NCBI GenBank assembly: GCA_041394405.1
Contig: JAWKIF010000006.1
Span: 1,054,001-1,118,000 of the forward strand
Length of the DNA: 64,000 nt
From: Microthrix sp041394405
GTDB lineage: Bacteria > Actinomycetota > Acidimicrobiia > Acidimicrobiales > Microtrichaceae
Direction: 5' to 3'
Shown here: positions 17,464 to 29,923 of the stretch, in pieces
Layout of the letters: every line of letters begins with the position of its first letter
How positions within the stretch are numbered: position 1 is the stretch's first letter
Made by a program: the position numbers and the translations under genes
The notes under the pieces: generated by a model
Told to the model about the DNA's origin: nothing
The model's database searches: none
The model's input: the letters and a program-made list of their open reading frames with translations, nothing else

Positions 17464-17560
17464 TGACGTACTGTTCCAGTTGGCAAAGGGACTACTCCCG
17501 ATGCCGGCTCTTCATGATCGTCGCTCGTGCCCCCTTCAATGAGGGTGCGGGCGTCAATCT

Positions 17561-19086
<1,526 letters not shown>

Positions 19087-19241
19087 AGTTCCTTTCCTCT
19101 CACACTCGACCAAACGGTTGGGGTGGGATTGGAACAACTAGTTGAGGCACTCACTGGTGCTGGCCCCTCGGGGTCAGCCATCGTTCTCTATTCCGTTGTG
19201 AGGGAGCGCCCGACCCATCCGGGTTGGTCTTCCCCTCGTGT

Positions 19242-19263
19242 AGCGCAGCCCTCGGGCTGCGCT
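19242..19263 (+). other. Hairpin in the 16S-23S spacer
   Basis: Ten-base perfect arms AGCGCAGCCC and GGGCTGCGCT around a two-base centre. The spacer (19082-19318) contains no tRNA-Ile or tRNA-Ala gene; this hairpin, a weaker CTGGCCCC...GGGGTCAG hairpin and the boxA-like site are all that is seen. Confidence 0.5.
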
Positions 19264-19272
19264 GCCGGTCGT

Positions 19273-19282
19273 TCCTTGAGAA
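19273..19282 (+). promoter_or_regulatory. boxA-like antitermination site before 23S
   Basis: TCCTTGAGAA in GTTCCTTGAGAATTT resembles the spacer boxA of other actinobacterial rRNA operons (usually TTTGAGAACT). It runs into the left arm of the 23S processing stem. Confidence 0.5.
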
Positions 19283-19301
19283 TTTCATTGCGAGCACGAG
19301 C
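19278..19301 (+). other. Left arm of the 23S processing stem
   Basis: 24 bases exactly complementary to 22387-22410. The two arms bracket the 23S gene and would form the double-stranded RNase III substrate that releases pre-23S RNA. A T-A pair and wobble pairs extend the stem outwards by a few more positions. Confidence 0.85.
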
Positions 19302-19318
19302 ATCTTTTGTGAGAAATA

Positions 19319-22377
<3,059 letters not shown>

Positions 22378-22386
22378 TCTTCACAA

Positions 22387-22410
22387 GCTCGTGCTCGCAA
22401 TGAAATTCTC
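22387..22410 (+). other. Right arm of the 23S processing stem
   Basis: Exact reverse complement of 19278-19301. It lies ten bases after the end of the 23S terminal helix. Confidence 0.85.
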
Positions 22411-22439
22411 AGGGGCGATCGACCCCGCACGAGACCCAG

Positions 22440-22557
<118 letters not shown>

Positions 22558-22566
22558 TCGAACGAG

Positions 22567-22596
22567 CGAGGGGGAGCCATTGGCTCCCCCTCGTTT
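22567..22596 (+). terminator. rRNA operon terminator
   Basis: Perfect 12-base arms CGAGGGGGAGCC (22567-22578) and GGCTCCCCCTCG (22582-22593) around ATT, followed by TTT, ten bases after 5S. This is a strong intrinsic terminator, with a short T-run as usual in GC-rich genomes. Confidence 0.8.
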
Positions 22597-22689
22597 CGCG
22601 TTCGGGGTGACCGGCTGGGAGGCTGCGGATGACAACCACGACGACGACTGAGGATGCGGAGCACATGGGCGACCCAAGGGTGCGATCAC

Positions 22690-23649
22690 ATGGGTGAGGG
22701 ACCACGACAACGTTCCGGAGGCGGCAGCGGGCGGCGCTCGGGCCCAGGGTCGGGAACGCGACGTGACCGTCCGGGGTCTGGTTCGTCACGCGGCGCCGGC
22801 CGGGCGGGCAGGTCGCGAGGTGCCGGTGGAAACGATCGACGCGGCCGCGACGGCCGCGATGGGCGCGACGGAGGTCGCAGCCCGCGGCGCGAGACCGGGG
22901 TGGTGCCTCACAGCTCGCAGTCCGAACCTCCCGAACGCGATCAGTGGGTGGACGGTGGTCGGGTCGATCGAGCGCGTTCGGATGGACCCAAGCGATCCGC
23001 CCGAGGCGAGGCCGCCCGTTCGGCCAGGCTGACGATCTCCCCGGCCTCGTTCGGAACCGCGGTGTCTCCCCGGCGCGCGGAGCGTCTGTCGAGACGGGTG
23101 GGCGATGCCGCAGTCGCGTTCGAGGCCGATCGTTTCGACGAGGCTCGCTCGATCCTTGCGCCCATCGCACGCGAAGCGCCCGAAGTGCCCGAGGTCCGTG
23201 AGTTGCTGGGGCTGTCGTACTATCGGCTGGGACGGTGGCGCGACGCGGTGCGCGAGCTGGAGGTGTTCGGCGAGCTCACCAACAGCACCGAGCAGCATCC
23301 CGTCCTCGCGGATAGCCACCGAGCGCTCGGCCGACATGACCGGGTTGCGGAACTGTGGCGGGCGCTGGCCGAGGAGTCGCCGTCGGCGGAGTTGGTGCAG
23401 GAAGGCCGAATCGTGGCCGCCGGTTCGCTGGCCGACCAGGATCGCCTGTCCGATGCCATTCGGATGCTGGAGAAGGGCTGGAAGGCGCCGCGGCGCCCCC
23501 GTGAGGATCACCTTCGTCGTGCCTATGCGTTGGCCGACTTGTTGGAGCGCGCGGGGTCCGTGCCGCGTTCCCGAGAGCTGTTTCAGTGGCTCGTTCGGGT
23601 TGCGCCCGACTTCGCAGATGCCGAGGAGCGGCTGCGGAACCTGGGGTGA
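22690..23649 (+). CDS. TPR protein with Arg/Gly-rich disordered N-terminus
   Basis: 319-aa protein. Residues 1-110 are disordered and strongly basic, with RGRDGRDGRDGGR and other RG-rich runs. Residues about 130-310 contain helical tetratricopeptide-like units (AFEADRFDEARSILAPIAREAP, LGLSYYRLGRWRDAVRELE, ADSHRALGRHDRVAELWRAL). It takes the place of the TPR gene Rv1691 next to tlyA in mycobacteria. Start ATG 22690 follows AAGGG by nine bases; ATG 22654 is an in-frame alternative. The basic tail directly after an rRNA operon invites an RNA-binding role, but that is inference. Confidence 0.72.
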   Translation: MGEGPRQRSGGGSGRRSGPGSGTRRDRPGSGSSRGAGRAGRSRGAGGNDRRGRDGRDGRDGGRSPRRETGVVPHSSQSEPPERDQWVDGGRVDRARSDGPKRSARGEAARSARLTISPASFGTAVSPRRAERLSRRVGDAAVAFEADRFDEARSILAPIAREAPEVPEVRELLGLSYYRLGRWRDAVRELEVFGELTNSTEQHPVLADSHRALGRHDRVAELWRALAEESPSAELVQEGRIVAAGSLADQDRLSDAIRMLEKGWKAPRRPREDHLRRAYALADLLERAGSVPRSRELFQWLVRVAPDFADAEERLRNLG

Positions 23650-23745
23650 GGGTGGCGAACATGCTTCATACCCCGCCGTCTTCTACTGTGGGACTGCGTC
23701 GCGGCGCGATGCGAATGTCTCGGAAGTCCCGACAAAGGAGTGATC

Positions 23746-24801
23746 TTGGTCGACGTAGCCAACCTGTTGGGTGAGAACGCCGAGTCGCTACTCGGCTTCG
23801 ACGCCCCGGCCATCCCCAGCGAGAACCTGACCCTTCCCGGTCCAGGTTTTCTTGACGCCACACTCGGCCAGTCCGATCGCTCGCCGCAGGTTCTGCGAAA
23901 CCTCGAGTCGATGTACGGCAACGGTCGCTTGGCGAGGAGCGGCTACGTGTCGATCCTTCCGGTTGATCAAGGCATCGAGCACTCGGGTGCCGCCAGCTTC
24001 GCCCCGAACACCTCCTACTTCGATCCACTCCAGATCGTTGAGTTGGCCATGGAGGGTGGCTGCAACGCAGTGGCCACCACCTTCGGTGTGCTGGGCATGG
24101 CCAGCCGTCGGTACGCCCACCGCATTCCCTTCATCGTGAAGCTCAACCATAATGAGTTGCTCACGTTTCCCAACAGCTTCGATCAGATCCAGTTCGGCTC
24201 GGTGCAGCAGGCATGGGACCTCGGGGCGGCCGGTGTGGGCGCCACGATCTATTTCGGTTCCGAGGAGTCTCGCCGTCAGATTCAAGAGGTGTCGGCCGCG
24301 TTCGAGGAGGCCCACCAGCTGGGCATGTTCACGGTGCTGTGGTGCTACTTGCGCAACGATGCGTTCAAGGCCGACGGCATCGACTTCCACGCGTCTGCCG
24401 ACCTGACCGGCCAGGCGAACCACCTGGGGGTCACGATCGGTGCGGACATCGTCAAGCAGAAGCTGCCGGAGAACAACGGCGGTTTCAAGGCCTTGTCGGG
24501 GTTCGGCAAGACCCACGACCTCGTCTACGACGAGCTGACGACCGACCACCCGATCGATCTGTGTCGGTGGCAGGTGGCCAACTGCTACATGGGCCGCATC
24601 GGGCTGATCAACTCCGGTGGCGCCAGCTCTGGCGCCACCGACCTGGCCGAGGCGGTGCGCACCGCAGTCATCAACAAGCGGGCCGGTGGCACCGGCCTGA
24701 TTTCGGGCCGTAAGGCGTTCCAGCGCCCTATGGCCGAGGGCGTGGAACTACTCAACGCCATCCAAGACGTATATCTCGACGACTCCATTGCGGTGGCATG
24801 A
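23746..24801 (+). CDS. fbaB: Class I fructose-bisphosphate aldolase (FbaB/DhnA type)
   Basis: Cleaves fructose 1,6-bisphosphate to dihydroxyacetone phosphate and glyceraldehyde 3-phosphate through a lysine Schiff base. The 351-aa product aligns by eye along its whole length with E. coli FbaB: SILPVDQGIEHS, SRRYAHRIPFIVKLNHNE, GATIYFGSEESRRQIQE, GADIVKQK, NCYMGRIGLINSGG and VINKRAGGTGLISGRKAF. TTG 23746 is chosen because AGGAG lies five bases before it and the protein then begins MVDVANLLG, matching the E. coli N-terminus; GTG 23740 is in frame but overlaps the ribosome-binding site. The stop overlaps the next gene (ATGA). Confidence 0.93.
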   Translation: MVDVANLLGENAESLLGFDAPAIPSENLTLPGPGFLDATLGQSDRSPQVLRNLESMYGNGRLARSGYVSILPVDQGIEHSGAASFAPNTSYFDPLQIVELAMEGGCNAVATTFGVLGMASRRYAHRIPFIVKLNHNELLTFPNSFDQIQFGSVQQAWDLGAAGVGATIYFGSEESRRQIQEVSAAFEEAHQLGMFTVLWCYLRNDAFKADGIDFHASADLTGQANHLGVTIGADIVKQKLPENNGGFKALSGFGKTHDLVYDELTTDHPIDLCRWQVANCYMGRIGLINSGGASSGATDLAEAVRTAVINKRAGGTGLISGRKAFQRPMAEGVELLNAIQDVYLDDSIAVA

Positions 24802-25217
24802 ACATGACTGACGACCGACTGAACAAGCTCAACGACACGGCCCGGCAGGCAGCCGACACGCTGCGCGACTACCTGGAACAGGTGGGAGAGGCCCTGCGGC
24901 AGGCACCTGAGCGCATCTCCGAGAACGTGCTGGACACGGCCAACGACGTGGTCGAGCGCATCCAGCCGCTCGCCGAGTCGCTGAAGCCGCGCCTGGAGAA
25001 GTTGCCCATGGTGGGCGATCTCGTCGCCGAGCCGCTGGATGACGCGGGGGCCAAAAAGAGCCCTGCCAAGAAGGCCGCGGCGAAGAAGAGCCCGGCGAAG
25101 AAGGCTCCGGCGAAGAAGAGCCCTGCGAAGAAGAGCCCGGCCAAGAAGGCCGCAGCGAAGAAGGCTCCGGCCAAGAAGAGCCCTGCCAAGAAGAGCCCGG
25201 GCGGCGCCGCCGGCTAA
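24798..25217 (+). CDS. Histone H1-like protein with lysine-rich repeat tail
   Basis: 139 aa. Residues 1-85 are amphipathic helices with heptad character (LRDYLEQVGEALRQ, DVVERIQPLAESL) and no recognised domain. Residues 86-135 are ten five-residue units of the form KK(S/A)(P/A)A, like the C-terminal tails of eukaryotic H1, of mycobacterial HupB and of other bacterial H1-like proteins. Such SPKK/APAKK tails bind DNA in the minor groove. The DNA is a near-perfect 15-bp tandem repeat (25053-25202). The gene is coupled to the aldolase by an ATGA overlap; a second ATG at 24804 is possible. A chromosome-compacting role is inferred. Confidence 0.75.
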   Translation: MNMTDDRLNKLNDTARQAADTLRDYLEQVGEALRQAPERISENVLDTANDVVERIQPLAESLKPRLEKLPMVGDLVAEPLDDAGAKKSPAKKAAAKKSPAKKAPAKKSPAKKSPAKKAAAKKAPAKKSPAKKSPGGAAG

Positions 25218-25248
25218 TGGCATCCGCGATCGCCCAGGAAGCAGTGCC

Positions 25249-26076
25249 CTGAGGCGACGCCTGGATCGAGCGCTCGTGCGGCGGGGCCTTGCCGCCGACA
25301 CCGATGAGGCCCTGCGGCGCATCGAACGCGGCGAGGTGCTGGTGGGGGGTGCCCCCGCCGCGTCTGCGGCCCGGCTCACCGACGACGGCGAGGCGGTCAG
25401 GGTGCTTGCACCCCCGGCCTTCGTCGGGCGTGGGGGTGCCAAGCTCGACGCCGCCTTAGCCGACTTGGGGGTCGTCCCAGCCGGCCGGCGGGCGTTGGAC
25501 GTCGGGTCATCCACCGGGGGGTTCACCGATTGCCTGCTTCAACGCGGGGCCGCCCATGTCGTCGCCGTCGATGTGGGCACCCACCAGCTGCACGAGCGCC
25601 TGCGCGCCGACCCCAGGGTCCAGGTGGAGGAGCAGACCGACATCCGTTCGGTGTCCGCCGCCAACCTGGGCGGGCCGTTTTCGTTGGTGGTCGTCGACGT
25701 CTCGTTTGTCTCGCTGACGGCCCTGATGGCACAGCTGGCGTCGCTGGTGAGACCTGGTGGCGACCTGGTGGTCTTGGTGAAGCCTCAGTTCGAGGTGTCG
25801 CACCGCGAGGCCTCCCGCGGCCGGGGGGTCATCCGCAGCCCCCGGCTGTGGGCGGAGGCCGTCACGGCCGTTGCACACGCCGCCCGGCACGTCCTGCTCG
25901 TCCCGGTGGGCGCTACCGTCTCAGCCGTGAGAGGCGCCCAGGGCAACGTTGAGTTCTTTGTCGCGTTGCGTGCCGGCCTTCCCGCGGACGCAGCTGACGC
26001 CCTGGCGGTGGGTTGGGTCGGCGAGTTGGTGGCCACAGTGGCGGGCCCGGTGGAGGAGCGACCGGATGGAGCCTGA
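25249..26076 (+). CDS. tlyA: TlyA-type rRNA 2'-O-methyltransferase
   Basis: In mycobacteria TlyA 2'-O-methylates cytidines of 16S and 23S rRNA and sets capreomycin sensitivity. Residues 1-62 form an S4 RNA-binding domain (RRRLDRALVRRG, IERGEVLVGG), followed by the linker GRGGAKL. The FtsJ-type methyltransferase has ALDVGSSTGGFTDCLLQRGA, VVDVSFVSL and VLVKPQFEV. 275 aa fits the family (about 270). CTG 25249 is chosen: AGGAAG lies seven bases before it and the next codons give RRRLDRALV. No ATG, GTG or TTG in frame is near; GTG 25276 would cut the S4 domain, and GTG 25244 is out of frame. Confidence 0.88.
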   Translation: MRRRLDRALVRRGLAADTDEALRRIERGEVLVGGAPAASAARLTDDGEAVRVLAPPAFVGRGGAKLDAALADLGVVPAGRRALDVGSSTGGFTDCLLQRGAAHVVAVDVGTHQLHERLRADPRVQVEEQTDIRSVSAANLGGPFSLVVVDVSFVSLTALMAQLASLVRPGGDLVVLVKPQFEVSHREASRGRGVIRSPRLWAEAVTAVAHAARHVLLVPVGATVSAVRGAQGNVEFFVALRAGLPADAADALAVGWVGELVATVAGPVEERPDGA

Positions 26077-26953
26077 GCCGCGCACGCTGAGACGAATCGG
26101 CCTGGTGGTGCACCACGACCGTCCTCTGGCCAAGGAGCTGGCGTATCGGGTGTTGGCCTGGGCCGACTCGCTTGGCGCCGACGTGGTGATGGGGGAGAGC
26201 GACGCCCAGGTGGTGGGCGCTCGCTCGCTCGCCCAGGACTCGGAGGTGTTGGCCACCGCCGACGTGGTGGTGGCCATCGGAGGCGACGGCACCATGCTTC
26301 GGGCGGTGCGCCTGGTGGCCGACGCCGGGGTCGCCCTGGTTGCGGTCCACGCCGGGCAGCTTGGCTATCTGGCCGACGTCGCGCCCGAGCGAACCGAGTG
26401 GGCGTTGAGCGAGCTGGCGGCCGGCCGAGGCCGAACCGAGGAGCGCATGCGGCTGCAGGCCGAGATCGCCGACGGCGCCGACGCAGGCGTTGCGGCGGGC
26501 CAGCAGCGCCTGAGCGGGCTGAATGAGGTGGTGGTCGAGCGGGCGCTCACCGGACACACCGTTCGTTTGCGGGTGTTCCTCGACGATCGCTTCTTCACCT
26601 CCTATGTGGCCGACGGGATGGTGGTGGCGACCCCAACCGGCTCGACCGCGTACGCGTTTTCGGTGCGGGGGCCCATCGTGGCGCCCACCCACCGCGCGCT
26701 GGTGATGGTGCCGGTGGCGCCGCACCTGCTGTTCGACCGGGCGCTGGTGTTGGAGGCCGATTCGGCCATTGAGCTGGAGGTCACGGGCCATCGGGCGGCC
26801 ACGGTCACGGTGGACGGCCAGGGTGGGGTAGCGGTCCCTCCAGGCGGACGGGTGCGGTGCACCACGGCACCCCAACCCGCCCGGTTCATTCGCTTCGAGG
26901 AACACCGGTTTCACGAGGTGCTCAAGCGGAAGTTCTCCCTCGCCGATCGGTAG
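26066..26953 (+). CDS. nadK: NAD kinase
   Basis: Phosphorylates NAD to NADP with ATP (or polyphosphate in actinobacterial relatives). 295 aa. Signatures: AIGGDGTMLRAVRLV (the GGDG motif with catalytic Asp), AGQLGYLADV, LNEVVVERA and DGMVVATPTGSTAYAFS. A run of extra residues (GADAGVAAGQQ) sits before LNEVVV. ATG 26066 follows GGAG and overlaps the tlyA end by 11 bases, reproducing the mycobacterial tlyA-nadK-recN order. Confidence 0.95.
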   Translation: MEPEPRTLRRIGLVVHHDRPLAKELAYRVLAWADSLGADVVMGESDAQVVGARSLAQDSEVLATADVVVAIGGDGTMLRAVRLVADAGVALVAVHAGQLGYLADVAPERTEWALSELAAGRGRTEERMRLQAEIADGADAGVAAGQQRLSGLNEVVVERALTGHTVRLRVFLDDRFFTSYVADGMVVATPTGSTAYAFSVRGPIVAPTHRALVMVPVAPHLLFDRALVLEADSAIELEVTGHRAATVTVDGQGGVAVPPGGRVRCTTAPQPARFIRFEEHRFHEVLKRKFSLADR

Positions 26954-27039
26954 TGCCGCTGCGCCGGCTGAGAGCGCACCCTGGTGTTGTGGCCCGCCAA
27001 GCGGTGACTGTCGGCAGCGGGCCCTACGATGAGGCGTTC

Positions 27040-28668
27040 ATGTTGGACGAGCTGGCAGTGTCGGACCTGGGAGTGATTGCGCACGCTCGCCTGACGCTGC
27101 GCGACCACATGACCGCGCTGACCGGCGAGACCGGTGCGGGAAAGACGCTGTTGCTGGGTGCTTTGGAGCTGTTGTCCGGGGGCCGGGCCGATCCGGGAGT
27201 GGTTCGGCCCGGGGCGCAGGAGGCCGTGGTCGAGGGCAGGTTCGTGGCCAAGGACGACACCGAGGTGGTGTTGCGCCGGGTGGTCCCTCGCGACGGGCGC
27301 AGCCGCGCCTATCGCAACGGCACCCTCATCACCGCCACCGAGCTGGCGGAGGCCGCCGCCGAGCTGCTCGAGATCCACTCCCAGGGCGCCCAGCTGGCGC
27401 TCACCACCACCGCGGTGCAGCGGGCCGCCCTGGATCGGTGGGCCAACATCGATCTCGGCGAGCTGGAATCGGCCCGGGGCCGGGTGGCGGAGCTGACCTC
27501 CGCTCTCGAGTCCCTCGGGGGCGACGAACGCGCCCGGGTGCGCGAACAGGAGCTGCTGGCCTTCCAGGTCAGCGAGCTGGAAGAGGCAGGGCTGGCGGAC
27601 CCGGAGGAAGACGTTTCGTTGGAGGCCGAGGAGTCATTGCTGGCCGACGCCGTGGGACATCGCGAGGCGGCGGAGGCGGCCCTGGCGGCGTTCGAGGCCG
27701 ACGGAGGGGTTTCCGACGAGCTCAGCGCCATGGTCGGGCCGCTGGAGGGCCGGGCCCCGTTCGATGAGACCAGCCGACGGTTGTTGGCCATCCAGGCCGA
27801 GCTGGGCGACGCCGTCAGCGACTTGCGCCGCCGGGCGGAGGTGATCGAGGACGATCCCGAGCGACTCGAACGCGTGAGAGGCCGCCGGCAGCTGCTGCGC
27901 GAGCTCCGTCGGAAGTATGGCGAGACGGTGGCGGACGTCATCGCCTACGGCGGGGAGTGCCGAAGCCGTTTGGACGAGCTGAACCACCGCGAGCAGCGGG
28001 CCGGCGAACTGGAGCTGCAGCTCACCGAGGCGCGCCAGGCCTTGGCCGAGGCGGCCGCCCGGGTGGGCGCGGCCCGGCGCAGCGCTGCGCCGCGGCTGGC
28101 CTCCGAGGTGGAGGCTCGGCTGGCGTCGTTGGCCATGGGTTCGGCGACCGTCCGCATCCTGGTGGGCGAGGACGACCCCGGCGACAAGGTGGAGTTCCGT
28201 TTGGCGGCCAACCCGGGTCTCGACCCGGCGCCAATCGCCCGGGCGGCGTCGGGTGGTGAGCTGTCCCGGGTGCTGCTGGCCCTGCGACTCGTGCTGTCGG
28301 GCGGCCCCGACACCATGATCTTCGACGAGGTGGACGCCGGCATCGGCGGCGCCGCGGCTCTGGAGGTGGGCAACGCCCTGGCGGAGGTGGCCGAGCACTC
28401 CCAGGTTCTGGTGGTGACCCACCTGGCCCAGGTGGCCGCGCACGCCACGTCGCAGGTTCGGGTGACCAAGAACATCGACGGCGAGACGACGACCACGAGC
28501 GTCACCCCCGTCGAGGGCGACGAGCGGGTGGTGGAGCTGTCGCGGATGCTGTCGGGCACCCCGGACTCCGACGCCGCCCGATCCAATGCGGAGGAGCTCC
28601 TGGCCTTGGCGCGCCCCGGCGGGATGGCGGGACGGGGCCGGCGCTCGGCCGTCGCCGGTGCCACATGA
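27040..28668 (+). CDS. recN: DNA repair protein RecN
   Basis: SMC-like ATPase in double-strand-break repair. 542 aa: Walker A GETGAGKT at about 32-39, a central coiled-coil-forming region (roughly 150-350, rich in Glu, Ala and Arg), the ABC signature AASGGELSRVLLALRL and Walker B DTMIFDEVDAGIGG, then VVTHLAQVAAHA. ATG 27040 has GAGG six bases before it and a TACGAT box at 27025-27030. Downstream steA follows after 55 bases. Confidence 0.94.
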   Translation: MLDELAVSDLGVIAHARLTLRDHMTALTGETGAGKTLLLGALELLSGGRADPGVVRPGAQEAVVEGRFVAKDDTEVVLRRVVPRDGRSRAYRNGTLITATELAEAAAELLEIHSQGAQLALTTTAVQRAALDRWANIDLGELESARGRVAELTSALESLGGDERARVREQELLAFQVSELEEAGLADPEEDVSLEAEESLLADAVGHREAAEAALAAFEADGGVSDELSAMVGPLEGRAPFDETSRRLLAIQAELGDAVSDLRRRAEVIEDDPERLERVRGRRQLLRELRRKYGETVADVIAYGGECRSRLDELNHREQRAGELELQLTEARQALAEAAARVGAARRSAAPRLASEVEARLASLAMGSATVRILVGEDDPGDKVEFRLAANPGLDPAPIARAASGGELSRVLLALRLVLSGGPDTMIFDEVDAGIGGAAALEVGNALAEVAEHSQVLVVTHLAQVAAHATSQVRVTKNIDGETTTTSVTPVEGDERVVELSRMLSGTPDSDAARSNAEELLALARPGGMAGRGRRSAVAGAT

Positions 28669-28723
28669 GGCTCGCCACCGCCCCGAACCGGCGTTTCCGG
28701 AACACCACGGCGGGGGTGTCGTG

Positions 28724-29923
28724 ATGGCGCGCCGACGCAGCACCGACTCGACCGTGGAGGCGCCCGCCCACGTTGCCGGGACCGCTCGGATCGACCGTCG
28801 AACCAAGGACCTGGTGAAGCGCCTGCAGCCGGGCGACATTGCCTTCATTGCCCACCGAGACTTGGACGTCGTTGCCGCCGAGACGCTGGTTGAGGCCCAC
28901 CCGGCGGCCATCGTCAATGCCGAAGCCTCCTCGTCGGGCCGCTACCCCAACGAGGGCCCGCTGCTGGTGCTGCGGGCCGGCATCCCGCTGGTGGACCGAT
29001 GCGGGGCGGAGTTGTTCGACGAGGTGTCCGAGGGCGACGCAGTGCAGGTAGTGGGCCCCGAGGTGTACCGCGTGGACGAGCTGGTGGGCCTAGGCGTCGA
29101 ACAGAGTCCAGAGAGCATTGAGGTGATCCACGATCGGGCCCGGGCGGGCCTGGACGCCGAGTTCGATCGATTCGTCACCAACACGCTGGAGTACATCGAG
29201 CACGACCAGGACCTGCTGGGCAGCGACCTGGAGTTCCCGGATGTCGGTATCGACTTCACCGATCGTCACGTGCTCATCGTGGTGCGTGGGTCGACCTATC
29301 GCGAGGACCTGCAGCTGCTTTCCGACAGTGGGTACCTGGCCGATTTGAAGCCGATCCTCATTGGAGTGGATGGCGGCGCCGACGCGCTGTTGGAGCTGGG
29401 CCACACCCCCGACCTCATCGTGGGGGACTTCGATTCGGTGACCGAGCGGGCCCTGCGATCGGGCGCCCGGTTGGTGGTGCACGCCTACAAGGACGGCAGG
29501 GCCCCAGGCGCTGCCCGCCTGAACGAGTTGGGCCTGGAGTTCCAGGCCATCTCGGCGTCGGGCACCAGCGAGGACATCGCCATGCTGCTGGCCTACGAGC
29601 AGGGCGCCGAGCTGATCGTGGCGGTTGGCACCCACACGTCCATGGTGGAATTCCTCGACAAGGGGCGCGCCGGCATGGCCTCGACGGTGTTGGTGCGTAT
29701 GAAGATCGGCACCCGGCTCGTCGACGCCAAGGGCGTGAGCCGGCTCTACCACACCGAGGTACACACCCGCGACCTCATCTTCATGGTGCTGGCCGCCGCC
29801 TTCGCACTGGCCGTCGTGGTCATGATCTCCGCACCCATTCGCCTGATTATCAAGACGGCCTGGCTGAACCTCACCAACGTGCTGGCCACGGTGAGCATGG
29901 CCTCGCTCTGGAGCCCGCTGTGA
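28724..29923 (+). CDS. steA: SteA-like cytokinetic protein (thiamin pyrophosphokinase fold)
   Basis: Homologue of Rv1697 and of Corynebacterium SteA, which with SteB takes part in cell separation at the septum. 399 aa. The middle has a thiamin-pyrophosphokinase-like fold, with GVDGGADALLELGHTPDLIV and GDFDSVTERAL, but the rest of the protein differs from real thiamin pyrophosphokinases. A single membrane span lies near the C-terminus (FMVLAAAFALAVVVMISAP). ATG 28724 follows GGGGG; GTG 28721 is possible. It is coupled to the next gene by GTGA. Confidence 0.82.
   Translation: MARRRSTDSTVEAPAHVAGTARIDRRTKDLVKRLQPGDIAFIAHRDLDVVAAETLVEAHPAAIVNAEASSSGRYPNEGPLLVLRAGIPLVDRCGAELFDEVSEGDAVQVVGPEVYRVDELVGLGVEQSPESIEVIHDRARAGLDAEFDRFVTNTLEYIEHDQDLLGSDLEFPDVGIDFTDRHVLIVVRGSTYREDLQLLSDSGYLADLKPILIGVDGGADALLELGHTPDLIVGDFDSVTERALRSGARLVVHAYKDGRAPGAARLNELGLEFQAISASGTSEDIAMLLAYEQGAELIVAVGTHTSMVEFLDKGRAGMASTVLVRMKIGTRLVDAKGVSRLYHTEVHTRDLIFMVLAAAFALAVVVMISAPIRLIIKTAWLNLTNVLATVSMASLWSPL

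Noticed and set aside
25053..25202. CRISPR or satellite-like repeat
   Set aside because: The 15-bp repeats are codons of the lysine-rich tail and lack spacers.
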